In this document: piece by piece, positions 38,984 to 47,973 of the stretch
Layout of the letters: each line of letters starts with the position of its first letter
How positions within the stretch are numbered: position 1 is the stretch's first letter
Origin: an uncultured SAR86 cluster bacterium
GTDB lineage: Bacteria; Pseudomonadota; Gammaproteobacteria; Magnimaribacterales; D2472
Assembly (NCBI GenBank): GCA_902628925.1
Contig: CACOPA010000005.1
Coordinates: 1 to 64,000 of the forward strand
DNA: 64,000 nucleotides
Reading direction: 5' to 3'
Made by a program: the position numbers and the translations under genes
Notes under the pieces: model-generated
What the model saw: only the letters and a program-made list of their open reading frames with translations
Databases searched by the model: none
Told to the model about the DNA's origin: nothing

Positions 38984-40843
38984 GTGAATAAGTTTTCTGT
39001 TTGGACCTATGGATTGATTCTCTCAGTCTTACTACTGGGTATTCTCTATTCATTACCAAATATTTATCCTGCAAAACCATCCATTCAAATTGCTTATTCA
39101 GATTCAGGCATGTCTGCTGATCAGAGCTTGCTTGAAAGAGTTGGTGAGGCTCTTGATGCATCTGAAGTTGCGGCTTCTGCCGTGAAGCTAGATGAAAATA
39201 ACATCGTAGCGAACTTTTCCTCGCTCGACGATCAGCTTAGAGCAAAGACCATCCTGCAAAGAAGTTTACTGGACGATGCTGTTGTGGCTTTAAATCTTGA
39301 GCCATCAACACCTGACTGGTTGGAAGTCATTGGAGGTTCGCCTCTAAAACTGGGTCTTGATTTATCTGGTGGAGTGCATTTTTTGCTTGAAGTAGATATC
39401 GAAAGTGCTGTTTCAAATCGACTTGAAGGAATTTTAAATTCTTTTCGACAACAATTTAGAGAGGAGGGCATTCGTTACTCTAATTCTGTTAATAATGGTT
39501 CATCGATTAGATTTACTTTTAATAATGAAGAGGGATACACCAAAGCTCGAGGAATTATAAATAATGAGAATGTTTCACCCAATGGCCTTATCTATGACTT
39601 AGTTCTAGATAATTTCTCTAACACAATCGAACTGACTTATACCGATGTTGCAATTAGAGAAATCAGAGATTATGCAGTTGGACAAAACTTGATGACGCTG
39701 AGAAATCGAGTTAATGAGCTTGGGGTGTCCGAACCCATCGTTCAACGACAGGGCAGAGATAGAATCGTTGTCCAATTACCTGGAGTCCAGGATACAACAG
39801 CAGCAAAAAAGATCATTGGTAAAACTGCAAACCTTGAGTTTCGCATGGAGGCTTCATCTACTGCATCCAGATTAAGAAAAGAGAGTTTCGCCTTTAAAGC
39901 TTCTGAATTACAGACAGCTGATTTAGAGAGAACTGTTATTGTTTCAGGTGACAGTGTGACCAATGCCAGCACAGGTTTTGATGAGAGCGGTTTTCCACAA
40001 GTTAATATAACCCTTGATATGCAGGGCGGCAGATCCCTTCAAAAAGCAACCACAGGAAATATCGGTAGAAGATTGGGGGTTTTATTTGTCGAACAAAAAT
40101 CTCGCTCTGAGATCGTAATCAACGATCAAGGAGAGGAGATTATTAAACAAACTCCTTATACTGAAAAGAAAATTATTAGTTTGGCTACAGTTCAAGCTGT
40201 ATTGGGCACGAGCTTTAGGATTACAGGAGTTGGAACGCCGCAAGAAGCTAGCGAATTGGCTTTACTATTAAGAGCAGGAGCTTTGGCAGCTCCAATGAAA
40301 TTTGTTGAAGAAAGGACAGTTGGCCCCAGCCTTGGAAAAGAAAACATTGAACTGGGCATGCGTTCAATCATGATCGGTTTTCTTGCTGTGGTTATATTTA
40401 TGTTCGCCTACTATAGATGGTTTGGTCTGGCAGCCAACCTAGCCTTAATTTCTAATTTGATCCTAATTACAGGATTTATGTCTCTGCTGGGTGCAACGCT
40501 TACGCTTCCAGGTATTGCCGGAATAGTGCTAACGGTGGGAATGGCAGTCGATGCAAACGTATTGATTTTTTCTAGAATAAAAGAGGAGCTTAGAGCTGGT
40601 CTCGGTCCACAAGAAGCCATCAAAGAAGGTTTCTCGAGAGCTTTTACAACCATTTTTGATGCCAACATAACAACCCTCATTGCTGCACTTGTTCTGTATG
40701 CAATTGGAACCGGTCCTATTAAAGGATTTGCCATTACGCTATCGATCGGAATTGTTACCTCAATGTTTACAGCAATAATGGGCACACGAGCTGTGGTAAA
40801 TCTAATTTATGGAAATAAAAATATTAGGGAGTTAAAGGTCTAG
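38984..40843 (+). CDS. secD: Protein translocase subunit SecD
   Basis: Uses the proton gradient to help pull exported proteins through SecYEG. One N-terminal span (7-27), a large periplasmic part containing LGLDLSGGVHFLLEVD and PGVQDTTAAKKIIGKTA, and a C-terminal block of five spans with GMAVDANVLIFSRIKEEL. GTG start at 38984; 619 residues (E. coli 615). Confidence 0.96.
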   Translation: MNKFSVWTYGLILSVLLLGILYSLPNIYPAKPSIQIAYSDSGMSADQSLLERVGEALDASEVAASAVKLDENNIVANFSSLDDQLRAKTILQRSLLDDAVVALNLEPSTPDWLEVIGGSPLKLGLDLSGGVHFLLEVDIESAVSNRLEGILNSFRQQFREEGIRYSNSVNNGSSIRFTFNNEEGYTKARGIINNENVSPNGLIYDLVLDNFSNTIELTYTDVAIREIRDYAVGQNLMTLRNRVNELGVSEPIVQRQGRDRIVVQLPGVQDTTAAKKIIGKTANLEFRMEASSTASRLRKESFAFKASELQTADLERTVIVSGDSVTNASTGFDESGFPQVNITLDMQGGRSLQKATTGNIGRRLGVLFVEQKSRSEIVINDQGEEIIKQTPYTEKKIISLATVQAVLGTSFRITGVGTPQEASELALLLRAGALAAPMKFVEERTVGPSLGKENIELGMRSIMIGFLAVVIFMFAYYRWFGLAANLALISNLILITGFMSLLGATLTLPGIAGIVLTVGMAVDANVLIFSRIKEELRAGLGPQEAIKEGFSRAFTTIFDANITTLIAALVLYAIGTGPIKGFAITLSIGIVTSMFTAIMGTRAVVNLIYGNKNIRELKV

Positions 40844-40844
40844 C

Positions 40845-41759
40845 ATGGATTTTAATATTCCATTTATGAAGTATCGCAAGATTGCTGCTTATGCATCTCT
40901 TGCATTGTTTGTTATTTCAATTGTCTCTTTGAGCTTTAGAGGCTTGAGTTTAGGACTTGATTTCAGTGGCGGAACTTTAGTTGAAGTGACCTATGAAGAC
41001 TCAGTCAATCTTGAAGAGGTCAGAGGCATGCTTACCAATAATGGCTTCGATGATTATCAAGTTGTTAATTTTGGTTCCGACAGGGATGTACTTATAAAGA
41101 TTGCAGATCAGCCTGGCAACAGCCAACTGGGTGACGAAGTCTTTGCGCTAGTCCAAGCCGATGATCCTGATACTGAATTGAAGCGGGTTGAGTTTGTTGG
41201 ACCTCAAATTGGCTCAGAACTCCGTGACCAAGGAGGCTTAGGCATGTTGGTAGCTTTGGCAATGATCCTGCTTTATGTTGCTTTCCGTTTCCAATATAAA
41301 TTTGCTCTTGGTGCTGTTACCGCACTTGCTCATGATGTCATTATTATCCTGGGATTATTTTCCTTATTTGCATGGGATTTTGATTTGACCGTAATGGCTG
41401 CACTCTTAGCGGTGATAGGTTATTCCTTGAATGACACGATAGTTGTCTCAGATAGAATCCGAGAAAATTTTAGATCTCAGCGAGGGATTGAGTCGATTGA
41501 GGTTGTTGATCTCTCAATCAATCAGATGCTTGCCAGGACTTTGATCACTTCATTAACAACGCTATTAGTTTTATTGGCTCTATATTTTCTTGGGGGTGAG
41601 TTAATAAGAGGTTTTGCTCTTGCACTGATCATTGGTGTAATTATTGGAACTTATTCTTCGATATATGTCGTTGCCAATATGCTCATCATGTTTGCAATTA
41701 ACCAAGAGGATATGGCCATACCCGAACCTGAGGGAGCTGAATTTGACGATATGCCTTAA
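40845..41759 (+). CDS. secF: Protein translocase subunit SecF
   Basis: Partner of SecD. N-terminal span (about 10-30), the periplasmic motif GLDFSGGTLVEVTYE and five C-terminal spans with VIGYSLNDTIVVSDRIREN. 304 residues (E. coli 323). Starts one base after secD. Its stop shares TTAA with the convergent suhB. Confidence 0.96.
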   Translation: MDFNIPFMKYRKIAAYASLALFVISIVSLSFRGLSLGLDFSGGTLVEVTYEDSVNLEEVRGMLTNNGFDDYQVVNFGSDRDVLIKIADQPGNSQLGDEVFALVQADDPDTELKRVEFVGPQIGSELRDQGGLGMLVALAMILLYVAFRFQYKFALGAVTALAHDVIIILGLFSLFAWDFDLTVMAALLAVIGYSLNDTIVVSDRIRENFRSQRGIESIEVVDLSINQMLARTLITSLTTLLVLLALYFLGGELIRGFALALIIGVIIGTYSSIYVVANMLIMFAINQEDMAIPEPEGAEFDDMP

Positions 41760-42556
41760 TTGGCAGTGAAGTTACTTTTGATTGTTTTAAGCATTGGCTT
41801 GAAACATTTAGGCGCCGCACATAAAAAGTGATCCCCATCCAAGCAATTAGGGTCTCCAGTAAAATCACTTACCAATGCTCCAGCTTCGGTAGCAATTAGA
41901 ATACCTGCAGCAACATCCCAGATTCCCAAGCCATTCCCCCAAAAGCCATCCAGTCTGCCAGCGGCAACGTAAGCAATATCCAAAGCAGCACATCCTGATC
42001 GACGAATGGTCAACCCATGGGTGTAAAGTTCTCGAAATGTCGCTATGTTTTCAAATGTATAGGTTTGTTCTGCTTTGCTGTGAGAACTATTAGCTATTAA
42101 TGCATCCTTAAGGTTCATGCGCTGGCTTGCACGAATCCTTTCACCATTTAATTCAGCACCTTTACCTCTTGAAGCAGTAAATTCCTCTTGTCTTGATGGA
42201 TCAATGATGATGCCATGCTCAATTTTGTCATCAACTTTGCAGGCCAATGAAATGCAGTATTGTGGATACCCATGGATAAAATTAGTGGTGCCATCGATTG
42301 GATCCAGAATCCATGTGGTGTCAGAGTTATTAATCTCATGACCAAATTCTTCACCCAGAAAATTATGTTCAGGATAATATTTCTTAATCTCCTCAAAAAC
42401 GAGGGTTTCAATTTTTCTGTCCATTTCAGTGACGTAATCAGTGGGACCTTTTTTTTGAACCTGCAGTGAATGAACTTTTTTCACACCAAATTCAATCTCA
42501 CGTGCGCCCATGCGTGCAGCAATTAATCCTACATTTAATAAAGCGGGTAAAGACAT
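41756..42556 (-). CDS. suhB: Inositol-1-monophosphatase family protein SuhB
   Basis: Magnesium-dependent phosphatase that in E. coli also takes part in ribosomal RNA antitermination. Metal-binding motifs: LGEEFG, WILDPIDGTTNFIHG and GIWDVAAGILIATEAGA. 266 residues (E. coli 267). Divergent from trmJ, the same arrangement as in E. coli. Confidence 0.94.
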   Translation of the reverse strand: MSLPALLNVGLIAARMGAREIEFGVKKVHSLQVQKKGPTDYVTEMDRKIETLVFEEIKKYYPEHNFLGEEFGHEINNSDTTWILDPIDGTTNFIHGYPQYCISLACKVDDKIEHGIIIDPSRQEEFTASRGKGAELNGERIRASQRMNLKDALIANSSHSKAEQTYTFENIATFRELYTHGLTIRRSGCAALDIAYVAAGRLDGFWGNGLGIWDVAAGILIATEAGALVSDFTGDPNCLDGDHFLCAAPKCFKPMLKTIKSNFTAN

Positions 42557-42592
42557 GTCGCATATTGTACTGGAAATGAAGATAATAGTTTC

Positions 42593-43318
42593 ATGTTAGA
42601 TAGCGCAAAACTTATAAACATTGTTTTGGTTGAAACTTCGCATCCTGGCAACATTGGATCAGCTGCAAGAGCAATGAAAAATATGGGACTCACAAATTTA
42701 AATCTCATCAATCCAAAAAAATTTCCACACGGTGATGCCAGAGCGCTTTCAGGTAACGCATTGGATTTACTCGAAAGTGCAGAAGTTCATCAAGACATTC
42801 AAAGCGCAATTGCTAATTCAAAATATGTGTTGGCAACTTCTGCAAGAGTGCGAAGTATCGATTGGCCGATTGTGGAAGCAAGAGAAGCTGCAATTAAAAT
42901 CAAAAGTTTAGTAGAGCAGGGTGATGAAATCTCAATTTTATTTGGTCGAGAGGATAGGGGGCTTACCAACGAGGAGCTTCAACTTGCAAATGATCATCTC
43001 ATCATCCCAGCAGATACAGATTATCCTGTTTTAAATTTAGCTATGAGCGTGCAACTGGTTTGTTACGAAATTCATATGGCGTTGAAGTCTGATCAAAACT
43101 TTAGTTGGCAAGATTATCCTGAATACACACATCAAGAAATCGATAATCTGATTGAGCACTTTAATGAGACTGCTTTCAAGCTTGGCTTAGTAGATAAATC
43201 AAACCCTAAACAGATTCTGACTCGAATGGAGCGAATGTTTCGAAGACTCCATCCTGACAAGATGGAGGGGAACTTTTTAAGAGGTTTATTAACGAAAGTG
43301 AACAAGCTTCTTAAATAG
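42593..43318 (+). CDS. trmJ: tRNA (cytidine/uridine-2'-O-)-methyltransferase TrmJ
   Basis: Methylates the ribose at position 32 of tRNAs. SPOUT-fold motifs: VETSHPGNIGSAARAMKNMG, ILFGREDRGLTNEEL and PVLNLAMSVQLVCYE. 241 residues (E. coli 246). The iscRSUA cluster, which often follows, is not here; tRNA-Glu follows instead. Confidence 0.94.
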   Translation: MLDSAKLINIVLVETSHPGNIGSAARAMKNMGLTNLNLINPKKFPHGDARALSGNALDLLESAEVHQDIQSAIANSKYVLATSARVRSIDWPIVEAREAAIKIKSLVEQGDEISILFGREDRGLTNEELQLANDHLIIPADTDYPVLNLAMSVQLVCYEIHMALKSDQNFSWQDYPEYTHQEIDNLIEHFNETAFKLGLVDKSNPKQILTRMERMFRRLHPDKMEGNFLRGLLTKVNKLLK

Positions 43319-43329
43319 CCTAATGCTAT

Positions 43330-43357
43330 TTGATTTATAAATATAAACTTTTATAAT
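43330..43357 (+). promoter_or_regulatory. Putative promoter of tRNA-Glu
   Basis: TTGATT (43330-43335), a 16-base spacer and TATAAT (43352-43357) precede the tRNA by 11 bases; the discriminator is followed by CCGCC, a GC-rich element often seen at stable RNA promoters. Confidence 0.6.
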
Positions 43358-43368
43358 TCCGCCATCTA

Positions 43369-43444
<76 letters not shown>

Positions 43445-43453
43445 ATTTCTTGG

Positions 43454-43494
43454 AAAACCCTATAGATTTAAGGTTTATAGGGTTTTTCTTTTTT
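43454..43494 (+). terminator. Intrinsic terminator after tRNA-Glu
   Basis: AAAACCCTATA (43454-43464) pairs with TATAGGGTTTT (43476-43486), an 11-base perfect stem, then T-C-TTTTTT. The loop contains GATTTAAGGTT. Confidence 0.85.
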
Positions 43495-43528
43495 AAGATT
43501 GTGAATTTTAGGATTGTTAACTAGTAAG

Positions 43529-43693
43529 CTATAGCTCGAAGATTACTATGGCTATAAGACCACCAACTATCCAAAGAGGAATAAGTATTATTAATCCAGC
43601 TATTAAACCAGCAACCATCCATTGGAGAGATATTGCTATTTTCTCTGGTAGTGTCTGCCAATGCACATCAACCTTCTTTTTTTCTTCACTCAT
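43529..43693 (-). CDS. Small membrane protein, 54 residues
   Basis: A minus-strand ORF starting MSEEKKKVDVHWQTLPEKIA with a hydrophobic helix at about 27-52 (VAGLIAGLIILIPLWIVGG). Its ATG overlaps the stop of the upstream gene (ATGA), a translational-coupling signature that argues it is real. The + strand frame across the same bases looks like a shadow. Not recognised; possibly an accessory of the two membrane proteins encoded before it. Confidence 0.55.
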   Translation of the reverse strand: MSEEKKKVDVHWQTLPEKIAISLQWMVAGLIAGLIILIPLWIVGGLIAIVIFEL

Positions 43694-44136
43694 AACCATC
43701 TCCGTACCTTATTTTTGTAATTTACAAATTCTTCACCAAAGATTTTTTGCATGGCTTTTTCTTCAGGCTTAATTTGAAAGTTAGTAATGAAAAGTATAAA
43801 TAAGGTTGTGAAAATTAAACCCCCTATAAGATTAAATTTTAATGATAAGCCTAACAATATTAATGCCATACCCAAGTACATTGGATTCCTAGAATAATTA
43901 AAGATACCTGATACAACCAAAGATGAGGCAGTTTCGATTTTAATTGGATTAATTGTTGTGTTGTGCTCTTTGAATGAACGAGCAGCCGTAAATAAGATAC
44001 CAAATCCAAATAAAAATAAAACATAACTTAACAGGGTTAATGCTTGAGTATTAATAGTCAAAAAGAAGTCCTTTGAAAAGTATATGCAGCAACCAAAAAA
44101 TATGGTTACTAATGGTGGAGGTATTTTATTATTCAT
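43690..44136 (-). CDS. Isoprenylcysteine carboxyl methyltransferase-like membrane protein
   Basis: 148 residues from ATG 44136, which overlaps the previous stop as ATGA. Four to five membrane spans surround the motif FNYSRNPMYLGMALILLG (the NPMY box that binds SAM in ICMT-type enzymes) and the C-terminal KPEEKAMQKIFGEEFVNYKNKVRRW with EE and Y-x-x-Y-x-x-x-VRR. Such bacterial proteins methylate small or membrane molecules of unknown kind; the target is not known. Middle gene of a three-gene coupled unit. Confidence 0.75.
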   Translation of the reverse strand: MNNKIPPPLVTIFFGCCIYFSKDFFLTINTQALTLLSYVLFLFGFGILFTAARSFKEHNTTINPIKIETASSLVVSGIFNYSRNPMYLGMALILLGLSLKFNLIGGLIFTTLFILFITNFQIKPEEKAMQKIFGEEFVNYKNKVRRWL

Positions 44137-44513
44137 ACTTGCTTCCAAAGATAACGTAAACCCAAGATTGCTGGCAAGTAGCAAAATAAGGTGAAGATAA
44201 AAATTAGGCCTATTAAATCTGGATTCTTAAAGTTAAAGAAAAGGGGCGCATCAATTAAATCAGTTATTAATCTTACGAAGATTAAGATAAATAACATCGA
44301 TGCATTTTTTAAATAAATCGCAATCAGAAAAGCGATACCAACAGCAAGGTTTCTTGCGATGTAGAGTCCAGAATTTAATGAGGATTCAGTTTCTAAAAAA
44401 AATGAAGGATTGCTTAAAGCTATATAAGGACCTACAAACATTGGCCAGATCATCATGAAAAGGATTATTGCAAACCACCAAGTAAAGGTAATTTTTTTAT
44501 CTGAAAATCCCAT
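44133..44513 (-). CDS. Hypothetical four-span membrane protein
   Basis: 126 residues with about four hydrophobic segments (about 11-32, 50-67, 70-88, 99-118) and little else. First gene of the minus-strand trio ending at 43529; its stop overlaps the next start. I do not recognise the family. It resembles small DUF-type membrane proteins in size and topology only. Confidence 0.6.
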   Translation of the reverse strand: MGFSDKKITFTWWFAIILFMMIWPMFVGPYIALSNPSFFLETESSLNSGLYIARNLAVGIAFLIAIYLKNASMLFILIFVRLITDLIDAPLFFNFKNPDLIGLIFIFTLFCYLPAILGLRYLWKQV

Positions 44514-44557
44514 ATTTCAGATAATACACAAAAAAAATACTTTAATTTGAGTATTTG

Positions 44558-44737
44558 TTAAGTTTTATTTTTTTTCTTGGCCTCTTCTTCCAAATACTTC
44601 TCATAGTCTTCCCAGTCATGTGGAGTACCAGCATTAAGCTTATTGATTTTATTAGCTCTTTTAAGAGCTTTTGTAGAAAGCTTACTGGGAGTTTCCTTAA
44701 TTATTTTTCTAAATACTTTTTTTATTTGATCTTTCAT
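44558..44737 (-). CDS. Small charged protein, 59 residues
   Basis: Minus-strand ORF beginning MKDQIKKVFRKIIKETPSKL with a Lys-rich N terminus, a central KINKLNAGTPHDWEDYEKYL and a C-terminal EEEAKKKNKT. No membrane segment. Codon use and the strongly protein-like composition favour it over the + strand frame here, which would be hydrophobic nonsense. No good SD is visible. Function unknown. Confidence 0.45.
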   Translation of the reverse strand: MKDQIKKVFRKIIKETPSKLSTKALKRANKINKLNAGTPHDWEDYEKYLEEEAKKKNKT

Positions 44738-44896
44738 GAAGCAAAGAAGTTTTTAAAGTCTGCGAATCTATTCCAAATATGAATGCAAATACGATCCGCT
44801 CACTAAAATTCTAGTCTGTTCTCATGTATTCAATATTAGTTATTGAGCTCAAATATAGCAAACAAGAAAAAATCAAACTGGCTTACAATATATTTC

Positions 44897-46093
44897 ATGA
44901 TGAAAATTGCTGTCGTGGGCTCTGGAATCTCTGGATTAGGAGCATCTTATTATTTAGGAAAAAGACATCACGTAGATTTATATGAAAGTGATACACGCAT
45001 AGGTGGTCATACACACACTCACAAAATTCAGCTTGAGGAAGAAATCAATGTTGATTCTGGCTTTATTGTTTTTAACGATCTCAACTACCCAAACCTTATT
45101 CAATTTTTTAATCAGTTAGGGGTGGACACCGCCGACACCGATATGTCCTTTTCTGTATCTTCAAAAATGAGCACGTGGTCATCAAATGAATTTAAAAAAT
45201 TAAGTACTTTTTTCAAACCAGCGAAATTAAATTTTTTAAAAAATATCATTAAATTCAATCATGCTGCAAAACAAAACATTGCCGGTATAAGCTTCAGAGA
45301 ATGGTTAGCTAATAAAAATCTCAAAAAAGAGTTTATAAATGATTATGTTTTGCCGATGGCAGCAGCCATTTGGTCCACACCCATGGATAAGATTGGAGAG
45401 TACCCAGTTGAATCAATGCTTGCTTTTCTAAGAAATCATGGCTTGCTAAAACTCATTAACAGACCTCAATGGCACTTTGTTAAAAATGGGAGTGCATCTT
45501 ATATAGATGCGATCATAGAATCTTCTAATATTAATAATGTCTTTACAGGAGAGTCTCCGATCATTAATAAATCTAATGAGCAATGGCGACTTAAAACATC
45601 AAATCATGAACTTAATTATGATCAACTAGTCATTGCTACGCATGTCAATGATGTTCCTAAATTATTAGCAAACTATAAAGATTTTTCTTTTATGTCTGAT
45701 TTTTCATACAACATAAATAAAACAATACTTCACACTGATGAAAGTTTCATGCCTGTAAGTAAAAAGTTATGGTCATCGTGGAACACATTTAAATATGATG
45801 ATTACGAGTACGTTACCTATTGGATGAATAATCTACAAAACATTAAATCCAAAACAAATTTGTTTGTAACTATTGGTAACTTCCCTCAAATACAGAAACA
45901 AGACATTCTTAAAGTGATGCAATACGAGCACCCGCTTTTTGATTTTACCTCTCAGGAAGTAAAGGAAAAGGTGAGTGAACTTCAAGGATTAGATAATTTA
46001 TATTTTGCTGGAGCATATCAAGGATATGGTTTTCATGAGGATGGCCTTACCTCAGCATTAAATGTAGTTAGAATGATAGATCATGCAATTTAG
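44897..46093 (+). CDS. FAD-dependent amine-oxidase-fold protein of a lipid operon
   Basis: 398 residues from MMKIAVVGSGISGLGASYYL, an ADP-binding Rossmann motif, then ESDTRIGGHTHTH and a C-terminal FAD segment FAGAYQGYGFHEDGLTSAL. The upstream ATG at 44843 would add 18 unrelated residues. Relatives sit beside DUF1365 and cyclopropane synthase genes in many proteobacteria and are annotated as NAD/FAD-binding or amine oxidase proteins. A role as a fatty-acid desaturase or oxidase is inferred. It overlaps the next gene by 11 bases. Confidence 0.82.
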   Translation: MMKIAVVGSGISGLGASYYLGKRHHVDLYESDTRIGGHTHTHKIQLEEEINVDSGFIVFNDLNYPNLIQFFNQLGVDTADTDMSFSVSSKMSTWSSNEFKKLSTFFKPAKLNFLKNIIKFNHAAKQNIAGISFREWLANKNLKKEFINDYVLPMAAAIWSTPMDKIGEYPVESMLAFLRNHGLLKLINRPQWHFVKNGSASYIDAIIESSNINNVFTGESPIINKSNEQWRLKTSNHELNYDQLVIATHVNDVPKLLANYKDFSFMSDFSYNINKTILHTDESFMPVSKKLWSSWNTFKYDDYEYVTYWMNNLQNIKSKTNLFVTIGNFPQIQKQDILKVMQYEHPLFDFTSQEVKEKVSELQGLDNLYFAGAYQGYGFHEDGLTSALNVVRMIDHAI

Positions 46094-46835
46094 TATTTAC
46101 GTCGGTAGCATTTTTCATCAAAGAGTTTTTGGAAAGAAGCATCAGTTTAGATACAAATTTTTTTCAGCTTACTTTAATGATGTGTATAACTTTAAAGAAA
46201 GTGAGTTTGTTACTAAAAAATTTAGTAAGATTTTCTCTTTGGATTTTGATGATGATGGAACTAAAGAAACTATAAAAGCAATCAAGATTTTTTTAAGTAA
46301 AAATCAAATTGATGCTCATGATTTAAAATTAGATTTACTAAAAAAACCAAATTCTATTTTTCTTAAAGCTTTCAATCCAGTTTGCTTTTGGTACTTAAAA
46401 AAACATGATGAGGTCTTAGCTTTCATTGCAGATGTCACCAACACCTTTGGCGAAAGACAAATCTATTTTATTGATAATGTGGGAAATGATATTAGTTCTG
46501 AAGCCTATTATAAGGCTACAAAAAAGATGTATGTATCGCCTTTTGCAAAGAAAAGCGGAATATATAAATTTAAAATCTCGGATCAACCTAATCAAACTAT
46601 CATCAAGGAATTTAATGATGATGGTGTATTAGAAATTAATACTATCTTAAAGGGAGCCATCCACAAAATTAATGGCATGAAGAAGAGTTATTTTTATTTT
46701 AGAATAATAATATCAACTCTTTTTGTAGTTGCTAGAATACATTTACAAGCACTATTTATATGGCGAAAGGGTAATCAAGCCTACAGCCATAATGGAAATG
46801 GTTATGCTGAATCAAATTATAAAAAATTGGATTAA
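46083..46835 (+). CDS. DUF1365 family protein
   Basis: 250 residues starting MQFSIYVGSIFHQRVFGKKHQF, with the DUF1365 hallmarks FNPVCFWYLKKHDEVLAFIADVTNTFGERQ (here noted as FNPVCFWYL and VTNTFGERQ) and a Tyr/Phe-rich core. Function is unestablished for the family, but it is nearly always linked to the FAD protein before it and the cyclopropane synthase after it. Overlaps both neighbours by 11 and 32 bases. Confidence 0.85.
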   Translation: MQFSIYVGSIFHQRVFGKKHQFRYKFFSAYFNDVYNFKESEFVTKKFSKIFSLDFDDDGTKETIKAIKIFLSKNQIDAHDLKLDLLKKPNSIFLKAFNPVCFWYLKKHDEVLAFIADVTNTFGERQIYFIDNVGNDISSEAYYKATKKMYVSPFAKKSGIYKFKISDQPNQTIIKEFNDDGVLEINTILKGAIHKINGMKKSYFYFRIIISTLFVVARIHLQALFIWRKGNQAYSHNGNGYAESNYKKLD

Positions 46836-47973
46836 TAAAAAGCTTAAGACATTTGACGACGGGTCGCTACGATTATCAATTCCTGGTTGTTCAGATATTA
46901 TCATTGGCGATCACAATCAGCCTCAATTCAATATTACTTTTACCTCAATTCGTGGCATCTATTTAATTCTTCGAAGGGGTGTTTTAGGTTTTACTGAGGG
47001 TTTCATAAAAGGTTTTTGGGTAACTGATAACTTGCAAAAAACCATGACCTTTCTAGCAAATAACTTAAGTAATGTTGAGAGCATCCAAAAGGGAAACTCT
47101 AGAAAATTTGTCACGAAATTTCAGCATTGGCTAAGAGAGAATACTCTTTCACGCAGCAAAAAAAATATTCATGCACACTATGACTTGGGCAATGCTTTTT
47201 ATGAATTATGGCTCGATCCTAGCATGACTTATTCTTCAGCTTTATTCCAAAACCTTGAAGAAGAACACCTTGAATCTGCTCAGAAAAATAAATATCAAAA
47301 AATAATTGAGAGCCTTAATCTTAAGTCTGGAGATAACATCTTAGAGATAGGTTGTGGATGGGGCGGCTTTATTGAGCATGCTTCTAAGTTAGGGATCAAT
47401 GTTACCGGCTTGACTATTTCAAAAGAGCAATTTGAGTACGCAACATCAAGAATTACTAATTTAAGCGGTACACAAAAAATTCTTTACCAAGACTATCGAG
47501 TGCATGAAGGTTTATATGATGCAGTTGTCTCAATTGAAATGCTTGAAGCAGTTGGTTCAAAGTATTGGAATGAATACTTTAATTCGATCAAGGGATTTTT
47601 AAAGCCTGGATCATCAGCTCTTGTTCAAGTTATTACTATGCATGACGATTATTTCAAGACTTACAATGTTGATCCAGATTTTATTCAAACCTATATATTT
47701 CCTGGTGGAGAACTCATTTCTGATGAGGCATTTTTCAGTTGTGCTTCGAGCATATCCCTTGAGTGCAAAAAAGTAAGAAGTTTTGGTGATTCCTATGCAA
47801 AAACCTTAGAGCTATGGAATGAGCAATTCCAAAAGCGATGGGAGAGTGTTAAAGAATTGGGTTTTGATATTAAATTTAAACGAACATGGGAAATGTATTA
47901 CGCTTATTGTATCGGAGGTTTTCTGAGCGATAGGTTGGATGTCACTCAATTTAAATTAACTTGCAATGATTAA
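46804..47973 (+). CDS. Cyclopropane-fatty-acyl-phospholipid synthase family methyltransferase
   Basis: 389 residues from ATG 46804 (MLNQIIKNWINKKLK). The SAM site ILEIGCGWGGFIEHASKLG, the CFA-type GLTISKEQFEYA, and IHAHYDLGNAFYELWLDPSM before it define the family; the bicarbonate/Glu region SIEMLEAVG is present. It adds a methylene or methyl group to unsaturated acyl chains of phospholipids. Third gene in the coupled four-gene run. Confidence 0.88.
   Translation: MLNQIIKNWINKKLKTFDDGSLRLSIPGCSDIIIGDHNQPQFNITFTSIRGIYLILRRGVLGFTEGFIKGFWVTDNLQKTMTFLANNLSNVESIQKGNSRKFVTKFQHWLRENTLSRSKKNIHAHYDLGNAFYELWLDPSMTYSSALFQNLEEEHLESAQKNKYQKIIESLNLKSGDNILEIGCGWGGFIEHASKLGINVTGLTISKEQFEYATSRITNLSGTQKILYQDYRVHEGLYDAVVSIEMLEAVGSKYWNEYFNSIKGFLKPGSSALVQVITMHDDYFKTYNVDPDFIQTYIFPGGELISDEAFFSCASSISLECKKVRSFGDSYAKTLELWNEQFQKRWESVKELGFDIKFKRTWEMYYAYCIGGFLSDRLDVTQFKLTCND

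Noticed and set aside
43548..43772. Plus-strand ORF of 74 residues
   Set aside because: It crosses the start of the ICMT-like gene and the coupled 54-residue gene on the other strand; composition (Phe, Cys, Ser rich) is shadow-like.
44555..44782. Plus-strand ORF of 75 residues, very hydrophobic and Phe-rich
   Set aside because: Mirror of the Lys-rich 59-residue minus-strand ORF; the T-rich codons come from the A-rich coding strand.
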